From Polynucleobacter asymbioticus QLW-P1DMWA-1 (GTDB lineage Bacteria > Pseudomonadota > Gammaproteobacteria > Burkholderiales > Burkholderiaceae): a stretch of 64,000 nucleotides of DNA. The notes beneath the pieces were generated by a model. That model did not search any database. It had not been told where the DNA came from and saw only the letters and a program-made list of their open reading frames with translations. Below, one piece after another: positions 38,385-47,506 of the stretch (positions within the stretch are counted from its first letter, which is position 1; each line of letters starts with the position of its first letter). A program made the translations under genes and the position numbers. The stretch covers positions 124,001 to 188,000 of the forward strand of contig NC_009379.1 in assembly GCF_000016345.1 (NCBI RefSeq), read 5' to 3'.

Positions 38385-39454
38385 CCAAACCCTCAATCTT
38401 AGTCATGGCTGGTGGAACTGGTGGGCATATTTTCCCAGGACTTGCTGTCGCTGAGTATTTACGAATCTGCGGGTGGAATGTATCTTGGTTAGGTAATCAA
38501 AGCGGTATGGAATATCGCCTTGTGAAGTCTTGTAACTTTCCGTTTGAGGCGGTTGAGTTTGGCGGCCTTCGAGGTAAGGGTATTAAAGCGAAGTTAATGC
38601 TACCTATTAATCTAGCTCGCGCTTGCCATCAAAGCTGGAAAATTATGCGACGCCTAAAGCCGAATGTCGTTTTAGGTATGGGCGGTTACATTACTTTCCC
38701 AGGCGGCTTAATCAGTAAATTATTAAAGCGTCCATTGGTGTTGCATGAAGCAAATTCTGTGGCCGGCAGTGCTAATCGTGCGCTAGCTAAAATTGCAATG
38801 AGGACCTTAACTGGATTTCCTAATACGATGGAAAATGCAGAATGGGTTGGTAATCCCATTCGCCAAGAGTTTGATGATATCGCTGCACCTGCAGAGCGTT
38901 ACGAACAACGACAAGGGCCTTTATCTCTTTTGGTAGTTGGTGGAAGCTTAGGGGCAGCAGCGCTCAATGAAAACATTCCTGCAGCATTGGCATTAATTCC
39001 ACTAGAGCAACGTCCCACAGTAATTCATCAGGCTGGAGATAAGCATTTATTGGATCTTCAAAAGCGTTACGCTGATTTGGGTGTGCTGGCAGACATACGT
39101 CCCTTTATTGAAGATATGCCCACAGCTTATGCCCAAGCGGATTTGGTCATTTGTCGATCTGGTGCAATGACGGTTTCTGAGTTGGCTGCTTGTGGCGTGG
39201 CCTCTTGCTTAATTCCGTTTCCACATGCAATTGATGACCATCAAACAGCAAATGCTCAATTTTTATCAGATGCTGATGCTGCTGTTTTTTTGCCTCAGAA
39301 AAATCTTAATCCTCAGGATTTAGCTTTGATGATTCAAAACTTAACTCGCACGGATTTAAAAGAAATGGCTGTGCGTGCTCATGCTTTGTCTAAGCCACAT
39401 GCTACCCAACGAGTTGCTGAGGTGTGTGCTGATTGTGCGGGGGTAGGTATATGA
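38381..39454 (+). CDS. murG: UDP-GlcNAc:lipid I GlcNAc transferase
   Basis: Peripheral inner-membrane GT-B glycosyltransferase (GT28) making lipid II. GTG start overlapping the ftsW stop. 357 residues: [83 protein letters not shown] and DDHQTANA. The stop TGA overlaps the murC ATG. Confidence 0.96.
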   Translation: MTKPSILVMAGGTGGHIFPGLAVAEYLRICGWNVSWLGNQSGMEYRLVKSCNFPFEAVEFGGLRGKGIKAKLMLPINLARACHQSWKIMRRLKPNVVLGMGGYITFPGGLISKLLKRPLVLHEANSVAGSANRALAKIAMRTLTGFPNTMENAEWVGNPIRQEFDDIAAPAERYEQRQGPLSLLVVGGSLGAAALNENIPAALALIPLEQRPTVIHQAGDKHLLDLQKRYADLGVLADIRPFIEDMPTAYAQADLVICRSGAMTVSELAACGVASCLIPFPHAIDDHQTANAQFLSDADAAVFLPQKNLNPQDLALMIQNLTRTDLKEMAVRAHALSKPHATQRVAEVCADCAGVGI

Positions 39455-40887
39455 AGCATATTGTTCAGCAAATTCATTTCATCGGTATCGGTGGCACTGG
39501 CATGAGCGGTATTGCCGAAGTTCTATTGAACTTGGGATATCAAGTATCAGGATCTGATTTGGTAGAGGGTGCTGCTACTAAACGCCTAAAAGAACTTGGC
39601 GCAGTAATTCATATCGGTCATGACCCTAAAAATGTTGGGACCGCTGAGGCAGTGGTTATTTCAACTGCTGTTGCAGGTAATAACCCAGAGGTTTTGGCTG
39701 CTCGCGCCGCCAAGATTCCAGTTATTCAACGTGCAGTGATGTTGGGTGAGCTGATGCGTCTTAAGCAGGGAATCGCTATTGCTGGAACTCATGGGAAAAC
39801 CACCACTACTAGCTTGGTTGCTTCAGTGCTTGCTGAAGGCGATCTAGATCCAACCTTTGTTATTGGTGGAAAGTTAAATTCTGCTGGCGCAAATGCGCGT
39901 TTGGGTCGAGGTGACTTTATTGTGGTTGAGGCGGATGAATCAGATGCTTCTTTCCTGCAGTTATTTCCAGCCATGGAAGTGGTTACTAATATTGATGCTG
40001 ATCATATGGATACTTATCAGCATGATATGGCCAGATTAAAGCAAGCATTCGTGCAATTTATACAGCGGATGCCTTTTTATGGCGTTGCAGTCTTGTGCAT
40101 TGATGATGCTAATGTTCGCGACATTATTCCTTTTGTGTCTCAGCCCATCTTGCGTTACGGACTTTCTGAGGATGCAGATATTCGTGCAAGCAATGTTCGT
40201 GCCGATGGAACACGAATGCACTTTACGGTAGAGCGCCGTACTGTGCGCCGCCATGGTAATAAGCCTGGTCCATTAAATGTGACTTTGAACTTACCTGGCC
40301 TACACAATGTTCGAAATGCGCTGGCAGCCATTGGTATTGCTACAGAGTTGGGCGTTGGTGATCAAGCTATTATTAAAGCACTCTCAGAATTTAGTGGTGT
40401 TGGTCGCCGATTCCAACGCTATGGCGATATTCCACTGGCATCAGGCGGTAAATTTACCTTGATTGATGACTATGGGCATCATCCGGTAGAGATGGCTGCT
40501 ACTTTAGCTGCTGCTCGCGGAGCCTATCCTGACCGTCGCTTAGTGTTAGCTTTTCAGCCGCATCGATTTACAAGAACGCGCGATTGCTTCGGGGAGTTTG
40601 TGCAAGTGCTGAAAAACTTTGATGCTTTGGTCTTGACTGAAGTATATCCAGCTGGCGAGGCAAAGATTCCTGGTGCTGACGGAAAGAGTTTGATGAAGGC
40701 TGCTCTTGTAGATGATAAAACCTCTAAAGCTTTATTAAATTCTGCTGCTGTAGCTTTTGCTTCCAGCGTTGCTGAAATGCCAGAAAAGCTTGGTCAAGTA
40801 TTAAAAGATGGGGATGTATTAATTACGATGGGCGCAGGTTCAATCTCTGCTTTGCCTCACACTTTGTCGGAGGCGAAGCATGTCTAA
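39451..40887 (+). CDS. murC: UDP-N-acetylmuramate--L-alanine ligase
   Basis: First Mur ligase, adds L-Ala to UDP-MurNAc. The ATG at 39451 ([15 protein letters not shown]) forms an ATGA overlap with murG; an in-frame ATG at 39433 is less likely. About 478 residues: [17 protein letters not shown] site [40 protein letters not shown] and [14 protein letters not shown]. Overlaps ddl by 8 bp. Confidence 0.96.
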   Translation: MKHIVQQIHFIGIGGTGMSGIAEVLLNLGYQVSGSDLVEGAATKRLKELGAVIHIGHDPKNVGTAEAVVISTAVAGNNPEVLAARAAKIPVIQRAVMLGELMRLKQGIAIAGTHGKTTTTSLVASVLAEGDLDPTFVIGGKLNSAGANARLGRGDFIVVEADESDASFLQLFPAMEVVTNIDADHMDTYQHDMARLKQAFVQFIQRMPFYGVAVLCIDDANVRDIIPFVSQPILRYGLSEDADIRASNVRADGTRMHFTVERRTVRRHGNKPGPLNVTLNLPGLHNVRNALAAIGIATELGVGDQAIIKALSEFSGVGRRFQRYGDIPLASGGKFTLIDDYGHHPVEMAATLAAARGAYPDRRLVLAFQPHRFTRTRDCFGEFVQVLKNFDALVLTEVYPAGEAKIPGADGKSLMKAALVDDKTSKALLNSAAVAFASSVAEMPEKLGQVLKDGDVLITMGAGSISALPHTLSEAKHV

Positions 40888-41893
40888 GCAAGAGGAACTG
40901 TTAATTCAGTGGGGCGATCGTGTAAAGGCGTGCCTGGCGAATCTGGATATAAAGTCTTTAGGCCGCGTAGGAGTATTGCTTGGCGGCCGTTCTGGTGAGC
41001 GAGAGATTTCCCTGATGTCAGGCAATGGTGTTTTACAAGCCCTCCTCTCAAAAGGAGTGGATGCCCATGGCTTTGATCCTGGATTGCGTAACCCAACTGA
41101 ATTAGCTACAGAAAAATTTGATCGTATTTTCATTTCTCTTCATGGTCGTTTTGGAGAGGATGGAACTATTCAAGGTTTATTGGAATTATTAGAGCTTCCC
41201 TATACCGGAAGTGGTGTCTTAGCTTCTGCCCTGGCAATCGACAAGATTGCAACTAAGCAGATCTGGATCAGTAATGGGTTATCAACCCCAGAATATGAAG
41301 AGCTGACTGCGAAGAGTGACTGGAATGCGGTAGTTAAGCATCTAGGTTTGCCGTTAATTGTGAAGCCGGCTCATGAAGGTTCTTCTTTGGGCTTAACAAA
41401 AGTGAAGTCAGTGGAAGAGCTGCCAGCTGCTTATCAGCTTGCAGCCGGTCTTGATAAAAAAGTAATCGCTGAAACCTGCATTGTTGGCGATGAGTTGACC
41501 TGTCCATTGGTAGGTCAAGGCAATAGTGCTGAGGCATTACCGGTGATTAAAATTATTCCACCTCAAGCCAATTATGATTTCCACAACAAGTATTTCTCTG
41601 ATGAGACACAGTATCTCTGCCCGACCGGCTTAACGGCTGAGATAAATGCTGCCGTTCAGGATCTCGCTTTAGCTGCCTATCAGACTCTTGGTTGTCGTAC
41701 ATGGGGTCGCGCCGATGTCATGCTTGATAAAAAAACTGGCAAACCATACTTGTTGGAAATGAATACTTCGCCAGGAATGACATCTCATTCCTTGGTGCCG
41801 ATGGCTGCGAAGGCTGCTGGTGTTGAGTATGCAGATTTAGTGCTTTGGTTATTGAGTCAAACCTTGCTGCAAAAAGAGGGCGCTCGTACATGA
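40880..41893 (+). CDS. ddl: D-alanine--D-alanine ligase
   Basis: ATP-grasp enzyme making the D-Ala-D-Ala used by MurF. 337 residues: [66 protein letters not shown] and [17 protein letters not shown]. Compared with E. coli DdlB there is an N-terminal extension of about 25 residues. The stop overlaps the ftsQ ATG at 41890. Confidence 0.95.
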   Translation: MSKQEELLIQWGDRVKACLANLDIKSLGRVGVLLGGRSGEREISLMSGNGVLQALLSKGVDAHGFDPGLRNPTELATEKFDRIFISLHGRFGEDGTIQGLLELLELPYTGSGVLASALAIDKIATKQIWISNGLSTPEYEELTAKSDWNAVVKHLGLPLIVKPAHEGSSLGLTKVKSVEELPAAYQLAAGLDKKVIAETCIVGDELTCPLVGQGNSAEALPVIKIIPPQANYDFHNKYFSDETQYLCPTGLTAEINAAVQDLALAAYQTLGCRTWGRADVMLDKKTGKPYLLEMNTSPGMTSHSLVPMAAKAAGVEYADLVLWLLSQTLLQKEGART

Positions 41894-42747
41894 GTAATTT
41901 CATGGACCGGTTCGGCGAAATTTTCGCCATGCTCATGTCTCCGCTCTGGAATCATCCAGATCGGATGCAAAAGCTCAGCCGTTTCTTGATGCGCTGTTTT
42001 GCTGTGATGCTTACTATCGGAATATTGGTATGGCTCAGTCAGCGGCCTGTTTTTGCCTTAAAGCAAATTCAAATTGAACCAGTAGCAGGGCAGACCTTAA
42101 AGCATATTAATAAATCGATGGTGAAGCAGCAGGTTCTGGAAACTGTGCAGGGCAATTTCTTCAGCGTACGTTTAGAGGATGTCAAACGTGGCTTTGAGAG
42201 CATGCCTTGGGTGCGACATGCCAATGTTCGACGAGTTTGGCCTAATGGCCTGATTGTCAGCATTGAAGAGCAAAAGCCATTTGGTACCTGGGGCGGGGCT
42301 GATAGCCATGTCTTAATTAATAATCATGGCGAAATTTTTGCTGGTCGAGTTTCTGAAATAAATGATGATGTGATTTTGGTAGATTTTCGTGGGCCGGAAG
42401 ATTCCGGGCCAGAAGTCATGAGTCTTTATGAAAAAGCGAACAACTGGTTTAAGCCTTGGGGTGCAGAGGTAGTGAGCCTTGCTTTGACCGAGCGCTATGC
42501 CTGGCACATCAAATTATCTAATGGCATGAAAGTGGAATTTGGGCGCGATGAAGAGAGCTCTGATAAGACGCTGACAGAAGAACGTGTAGCGCGACTGTTT
42601 AAGTATTGGCCACAGGTTCAGGAGAAGTGGGCTAATCGAGTAGATGCAGTAGATCTGCGTTATGCAAATGGTTTTGCAGTTCATCTTGCCTCTGCAAGTA
42701 TGAAAAAAAATGATGTTGACGGCAAAAAAAGTGAGCTGAAGCAATGA
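41890..42747 (+). CDS. ftsQ: cell division protein FtsQ
   Basis: Bitopic divisome scaffold with a cytoplasmic N-terminus, one membrane helix ([15 protein letters not shown]), a POTRA domain (from [10 protein letters not shown], with [19 protein letters not shown]) and the FtsQ/DivIB beta domain binding FtsB. The ATG at 41890 overlaps the ddl stop (ATGA); the frame is open to 41845, inside ddl. About 285 residues. ftsA follows directly. Confidence 0.94.
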   Translation: MSNFMDRFGEIFAMLMSPLWNHPDRMQKLSRFLMRCFAVMLTIGILVWLSQRPVFALKQIQIEPVAGQTLKHINKSMVKQQVLETVQGNFFSVRLEDVKRGFESMPWVRHANVRRVWPNGLIVSIEEQKPFGTWGGADSHVLINNHGEIFAGRVSEINDDVILVDFRGPEDSGPEVMSLYEKANNWFKPWGAEVVSLALTERYAWHIKLSNGMKVEFGRDEESSDKTLTEERVARLFKYWPQVQEKWANRVDAVDLRYANGFAVHLASASMKKNDVDGKKSELKQ

Positions 42748-42756
42748 GGAATGGTA

Positions 42757-43986
42757 ATGAGTAAAGACAATCGTGACCTATTGGTCGGTTTAGATATTGG
42801 AACCTCTAAGGTCGTTGCCTTGGTTGCCGAATTGGCTCCTGATGGCCAATTTAATGTGGTGGGCGTTGGTCAAACCGCATCTAAGGGTTTGAAGAAGGGT
42901 GTTGTAGTCAATATTGAAGCAACTGTTCAATCGATTCAGAAGGCGCTAGAAGAAGCTGAAATCATGGCAGATCGCCAGATTATGCAAGTCTTTACTGGCA
43001 TTGCTGGTAATCACATTGTGAGCTTTAACTCGAGCGGAATGGTCGCTATTCGTGATAAAGAAGTCAGCGCTGGGGATGTAGAGCGCGTACTTGAAACTGC
43101 TAAAGCCATCAATATTCCAACTGACCAACAAATTCTGCATATCTTGGTTCAAGAATTCATCATCGACGGGCAAGAAGATGTGCGTGAGCCTATTGGTATG
43201 AGTGGTTTGCGCTTAGAGGTAAAGGTGCATATTGTCACGGGAGCTGTCAGTGCTGCGCAAAATATTGTGAAGTGTGTACGTCGCTGTGGACTAGAGGTGA
43301 ATGATCTTATTTTGCAACCGCTGGCTTCTAGCTTGGCAGTATTGACTGATGATGAAAAAGAACTAGGTGTTGTTCTGGTAGATATTGGTGGTGGTACTAC
43401 AGATATCGCAATTTATTGCCAGGGATCTATTCGCCACACCGCAGTGATTCCAATTGCGGGCGATCAAGTTACCAATGACATTGCTATGGCATTGCGCACC
43501 CCAACCATTGATGCAGAAGATTTAAAGATTGCACATGGTATTGCGCGTCAGGAAATGGCTGATCCAACAACCATGATTGATGTGCCGGGTGTGGGTGATC
43601 GTGAGCCACGTCCAATGTCTAAACAAGCGCTAGCTGCAGTGATTGAGCCACGTGTAGAAGAGCTGTTTACTTTAGTTAGAGGGGTTGTTCGTGATTCAGG
43701 ATACGAAGACATGGTCTCTTCTGGAATCGTGCTGACTGGCGGCACTTCTTTAATGCCGGGCATGGTGGAGTTGGCAGAACAAGTCTTCTTAAGGCCTGCC
43801 CGGATTGGTGTGCCTGAATACCGTGGACATTTACATGAAGTTTTGCGTAGCCCGCGATTTGCTACCAGTATCGGTTTGTTAATGGAGGGCCAGGCACAGT
43901 TATTGCGTGGTCGCCGAGTATCTCAGTCAGGCGCATTGCAGGGTGTTATCTCGCGCATGAAGGAATGGTTTGCAGGAAATTTTTAA
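42757..43986 (+). CDS. ftsA: cell division protein FtsA
   Basis: Actin-like ATPase tethering FtsZ to the membrane. Motifs: LLVGLDIGTSKVVALVAE (phosphate 1), the 1C domain with IGMSGLRLEVKVHIVTG, VVLVDIGGGTTDIAIY (phosphate 2), GIVLTGGTSLMPGM (adenosine) and a C-terminal amphipathic helix SRMKEWFAGNF. Two ATGs lie at 42751 and 42757; the second has AGGA six bases upstream and gives the usual MSKDNRDLLVG, so I chose it. 409 residues. Confidence 0.95.
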   Translation: MSKDNRDLLVGLDIGTSKVVALVAELAPDGQFNVVGVGQTASKGLKKGVVVNIEATVQSIQKALEEAEIMADRQIMQVFTGIAGNHIVSFNSSGMVAIRDKEVSAGDVERVLETAKAINIPTDQQILHILVQEFIIDGQEDVREPIGMSGLRLEVKVHIVTGAVSAAQNIVKCVRRCGLEVNDLILQPLASSLAVLTDDEKELGVVLVDIGGGTTDIAIYCQGSIRHTAVIPIAGDQVTNDIAMALRTPTIDAEDLKIAHGIARQEMADPTTMIDVPGVGDREPRPMSKQALAAVIEPRVEELFTLVRGVVRDSGYEDMVSSGIVLTGGTSLMPGMVELAEQVFLRPARIGVPEYRGHLHEVLRSPRFATSIGLLMEGQAQLLRGRRVSQSGALQGVISRMKEWFAGNF

Positions 43987-44034
43987 GTTTTTTCGTCGTC
44001 GTCAATGTAGTAAGTTTTTTACCTAGGAGGGTAT

Positions 44035-45375
44035 ATGGAATTTGAAATGTTAGATCAAGAAACCGCTGGCAAAACCATTATTAAAGTAGTTGGTGTGGGT
44101 GGTGCTGGTGGTAATGCCGTACAACATATGATCCGTCGCGGAGTCAATGGCGTAGAGTTCATTTGCATGAACACCGATGCTGGCGCTTTACAGCGTTCAG
44201 AAGCATCTGTGAATTTGCAACTGGGTTCTAGCGGATTAGGCGCTGGCGCAAAACCAGAAATCGGTGCAGCTTCAGCGGAAGAAGCGCGTGCTCGTATTGC
44301 TGATTCATTGCAGGGTGCTCACATGGTGTTTATCACTGCCGGTATGGGTGGTGGTACGGGAACAGGTGCTGCCCCAGTAGTTGCTCAAGTGGCAAAAGAA
44401 ATGGGCATTTTGACTGTGGGCGTTATCAGCAAGCCATTTGATTTCGAAGGCGTGAAGCGTTTGAAAGTTGCAGAAAATGGAGCTGCTGAGCTTGAGTCTT
44501 ATGTAGATTCATTGATTGTGGTTCTCAATGAAAAGCTCTTTGAAGTGATGGGTGAAGATGCTGAATTTGATAAGGCATTTGCTTGTGCAGATGATGTATT
44601 GCATAACGCAGTATCAGGAATTGCAGAAATCATTAATGTTCAAGGTTTGATCAACGTTGACTTTGAAGACGTTAAAACAGTCATGGGCGAGCAAGGTAAA
44701 GCCATGATGGGTACAGCAACTGTTTCTGGAATGGATCGCGCACGTTTAGCTGCTGAAGCTGCAGTTGCTTCACCATTGCTTGAAGGTGTTGATTTATCTG
44801 GAGCTCGTGGCGTTTTAGTCAATATCACTGCTAGCCGTTCATTGAAGTTGTCAGAAACTCGCGAAGTGATGGCTGCGATTCGTGGTTATGCTGCCGATGA
44901 TGCAACTGTGATCTTCGGTACTGTTTATGACGATAGCTTAGGTGATGCATTGCGTGTGACAGTAGTTGCTACTGGATTGAATAATCCTCAAGCACGTCAG
45001 AGTCATCAGCCTGAGGTAGTTTGGAGACAGGCAACTGGTACTCATGACGCTATGCCAACAATGGCTGATCTCAATAGCTTTGCTCCTGCCAGCGCATCTG
45101 CTGCGATGAGTAAAGTAAATTTAGATTCCGCTTTAGGTACAAGCGCTGGTATGGCTTTGACTGGATCGGGAGCTACGCCTGCGATGGCAGCGCAACCAGC
45201 AGCTAGCGGAGTTGACTATAGCCAATATGATTTGCCACGAGTGTTTCGCAGCTCTCGTGAGGCGACTCCTGCTCCTACTTTAGGTGCGGATAGCTCCCCT
45301 CAGGCAAAGACCTTGTTGGATAAAGGGGCTGATTACTATGAAATCCCAGCCTTTTTGCGTAAACAAGCGGATTAA
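44035..45375 (+). CDS. ftsZ: cell division protein FtsZ
   Basis: Tubulin-like GTPase forming the Z ring. Order: short N-tail, GVGGAGGNAVQHM, the tubulin signature GGGTGTGAAPVVA, the T7 loop region (NVDFEDVKTVM), a variable Ala/Ser/Thr-rich linker (about 325-420) and the C-terminal peptide YEIPAFLRKQAD that binds FtsA and ZapD. 446 residues, long because of the linker. A near-perfect Shine-Dalgarno (TAGGAGGG, 44024-44031) sits unusually close to the ATG, and this is the first gap (48 bp) in the cluster, suggesting separately tuned expression. Confidence 0.97.
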   Translation: MEFEMLDQETAGKTIIKVVGVGGAGGNAVQHMIRRGVNGVEFICMNTDAGALQRSEASVNLQLGSSGLGAGAKPEIGAASAEEARARIADSLQGAHMVFITAGMGGGTGTGAAPVVAQVAKEMGILTVGVISKPFDFEGVKRLKVAENGAAELESYVDSLIVVLNEKLFEVMGEDAEFDKAFACADDVLHNAVSGIAEIINVQGLINVDFEDVKTVMGEQGKAMMGTATVSGMDRARLAAEAAVASPLLEGVDLSGARGVLVNITASRSLKLSETREVMAAIRGYAADDATVIFGTVYDDSLGDALRVTVVATGLNNPQARQSHQPEVVWRQATGTHDAMPTMADLNSFAPASASAAMSKVNLDSALGTSAGMALTGSGATPAMAAQPAASGVDYSQYDLPRVFRSSREATPAPTLGADSSPQAKTLLDKGADYYEIPAFLRKQAD

Positions 45376-45406
45376 TTAACTGCTTAATACAATAGGTGAT
45401 TGCAAA

Positions 45407-45457
45407 ATGCCAGCGCGGCGCCCCTCCGGACGACGAATCCCGCGCTTGCGTTGGCAT
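45407..45457 (+). other. GC-rich hairpin in the ftsZ-peroxiredoxin gap
   Basis: ATGCCAGCGCGG pairs with the region ending TTGGCAT over about 12 bp including G-U pairs, and after one bulged T the stem continues with GCGC pairing for four more. The loop (about 45422-45441) contains TCCGGACGACGAATCC. The element is strikingly GC-rich within an AT-rich gap, has no T run after it, and ends about 30 bases before the next ATG. It may be a structured leader, RNA processing site, small RNA or non-classical terminator. Confidence 0.45.
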
Positions 45458-45487
45458 GCTTCCTAACAATTACTTATTGGAGACATC

Positions 45488-45988
45488 ATGATTTCTGTTG
45501 GACAAAAATTACCGAGTGCCACTCTTTATGAATTTTTAAATGAAGAAACTGAGGGCTGTGCCTTAGGCCCAAATGCTTTTGAAGTTGAGAAACTGGCTGC
45601 TGGTAAAAAGATTGTGATCTTTGCTTTACCTGGCGCCTTCACGCCTACTTGCTCTGCAAAACATGTCCCAGGATATGTTGAGCACTACGATGAGATTAAG
45701 GCCAAGGGTGTAGATGAGATCTGGTGTATTTCGGTAAATGACCCGTTTGTAATGGGTGCATGGGGCCGAGATCAAAAAGTAGGTAAAAAAATTCGCATGT
45801 TAGGCGATGGTAGTTGTGAGTTCACTAAAAAGATGGGTCTTGAGTTGGATTTAGTAGCCCGTGGTTTGGGTGTTCGCTCTGATCGCTATGCCATGATTGT
45901 TGAAGATGGTGTCATCAAGACCCTAGATCGTGAAGCGCCAGGTAAGTTTGAGGTTAGTGACGCTGCTTCTATCTTGAAAAAGCTTTAA
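45488..45988 (+). CDS. peroxiredoxin, Prx5 type
   Basis: A 166-residue thioredoxin-fold peroxidase reducing H2O2 and alkyl hydroperoxides. The peroxidatic Cys lies in PGAFTPTCSAKHVPGY (PxxxTxxC); other Cys are in EIWCISVND and GDGSCEFTK, so resolution may be 1-Cys, glutathione- or glutaredoxin-linked. The ATG has TTGGAG five bases upstream. It sits between ftsZ and lpxC, an arrangement known from other Burkholderiales, and is preceded by a strong hairpin. Confidence 0.92.
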   Translation: MISVGQKLPSATLYEFLNEETEGCALGPNAFEVEKLAAGKKIVIFALPGAFTPTCSAKHVPGYVEHYDEIKAKGVDEIWCISVNDPFVMGAWGRDQKVGKKIRMLGDGSCEFTKKMGLELDLVARGLGVRSDRYAMIVEDGVIKTLDREAPGKFEVSDAASILKKL

Positions 45989-46019
45989 TTAACCTTCCCC
46001 TGAATATAGATACCGCCAG

Positions 46020-46934
46020 ATGATGAAGCAACGTACGATCGCCGCACCAGTCAAGACTGTTGGTATTGGCTTGCATTCTGGCCGGAAGGTGACGATCGTG
46101 ATCAAGCCTGCGCCTATCAATTCAGGGGTGCAATTTGTGCGTATCGATACGCCAGAGCAGTCTGTGGTGCCTGCAACAGCCTTAGCTGTATGCGATACAC
46201 GCCTTGCATCAGTGATACAAAAAGATGGTGTTCGTGTTTCTACAGTCGAGCATTTGCTTTCTGCTTGCGCTGGTTTGGGTTTAGATAATCTTCTGATTGA
46301 GCTTGATGGTGAAGAAGTGCCCATCATGGATGGAAGTGCGGCTTCTTTCTTATTTTTAATTGAGTCTGCTGGCATCGCCGAACAAGAAGCCCCACGTCAG
46401 TTTGTTGTCATTAAGAAAGCAGTTGAAGTACGCGAAGGCGATAAGCTTGCGCGTCTAGAACCTTTTTTTGGTTTCAAGTTGGACTTCACGATTGACTTCA
46501 AGCATCCTGCGGTTGATAAAACTGGGCAACGATTTATCGTAGATTTTGCAGAACACGCTTATCGTAGTGAAATTGGTCGAGCTAGAACATTTGGTTTCGC
46601 GCATGAAGTCGAGGCGCTGAGAGAAATGGGTTTAGCGCGAGGCGGTAGTTTGGATAACGCAATTGTGCTCGATGAGCATCGCATTCTCAATAACGAAGAA
46701 CTTCGTTATGAAGATGAATTTGTTCGCCATAAAATTCTTGATGCAATTGGCGATCTATATTTAATTGGCCATCCTATTGTGGGTGCTTATATTGCAGAAA
46801 AATCTGGCCATGCTCTAAATAACGCTCTATTGCGTAAATTGCTGGATGATCCAAGTACTTATGAAATCAGCTCATTTGCTGAAAATAAGGCGCCGGCAGC
46901 CTATTCCCAAGAAAATCAGCCACTTTTCTTCTAA
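46020..46934 (+). CDS. lpxC: UDP-3-O-acyl-N-acetylglucosamine deacetylase
   Basis: Zinc deacetylase, first committed step of lipid A synthesis. 304 residues. [23 protein letters not shown] start, zinc His in [26 protein letters not shown], and the second metal/catalytic motif [20 protein letters not shown] (HKxxDxxGD). It ends the wall/envelope cluster, facing the convergent DUF721 gene with 21 bp between. The Shine-Dalgarno is weak. Confidence 0.96.
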   Translation: MMKQRTIAAPVKTVGIGLHSGRKVTIVIKPAPINSGVQFVRIDTPEQSVVPATALAVCDTRLASVIQKDGVRVSTVEHLLSACAGLGLDNLLIELDGEEVPIMDGSAASFLFLIESAGIAEQEAPRQFVVIKKAVEVREGDKLARLEPFFGFKLDFTIDFKHPAVDKTGQRFIVDFAEHAYRSEIGRARTFGFAHEVEALREMGLARGGSLDNAIVLDEHRILNNEELRYEDEFVRHKILDAIGDLYLIGHPIVGAYIAEKSGHALNNALLRKLLDDPSTYEISSFAENKAPAAYSQENQPLFF

Positions 46935-46955
46935 AAACCTTTTTAAGATTTATTT

Positions 46956-47453
46956 CTATTTGCTTTGAAGTAGTTTTTGAACAGTCTTATAGAGTTCAGA
47001 GTCAGGGGAAAGTTTGTCCAGCAAGTCTTTCCATGACTTTTTGGCAACCTCATTAAATCCCTGCGGTTTTTGGTTCTTCTGGTCTTGGGCTCGAGATTTG
47101 ACCTCCCAAGACGGCGGAGCTGGTTTTACACGCACTTTGATGGCGCTACATTGAAGGCCAAGTCCATCTAACTCTTTGATTATGCTAGGTAAAGTTTGCT
47201 GAAGCCGGCTGGCAATACTCGCGCTACCCACCAATAAAAAGAGCTCATTTTGCCCTCCAGAGCGCCATCCAGCCTCGATTTTGGGGAGCAGGTGGTCAAG
47301 ACCCGTTTTGGCTAAGGCGAGCCCAAGAATTGAGCGAAGTCTAGCGAGATCTTCAGTTTTGGCCAAAATACCCCCAAGCCCATCAGATTCACGCAGGTAA
47401 TCAACCCACTCATGGGCTGTTTGCTTGCGGGATGGTTTGGCTGCAAAGTTCAT
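46956..47453 (-). CDS. DUF721 (DciA-like) protein
   Basis: 165 residues. The central region (about 30-110; LGLALAKTGLDHLLPKIEAGW, LFLLVGSASIASRLQQTLPSIIKEL) fits the DUF721 KH-like fold found in DciA, the ancestral loader of the DnaB helicase. Both termini are charged and look disordered. In many betaproteobacteria a DUF721 gene sits at this place next to secA. DciA function is inferred from the family, not shown here. It diverges from secA over 53 bp. Confidence 0.8.
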   Translation of the reverse strand: MNFAAKPSRKQTAHEWVDYLRESDGLGGILAKTEDLARLRSILGLALAKTGLDHLLPKIEAGWRSGGQNELFLLVGSASIASRLQQTLPSIIKELDGLGLQCSAIKVRVKPAPPSWEVKSRAQDQKNQKPQGFNEVAKKSWKDLLDKLSPDSELYKTVQKLLQSK

Positions 47454-47506
47454 AAAAAAAGGGTGACGGGTGATAAACTCAAGGACTTAATTTTCTTCAA
47501 TATCCC

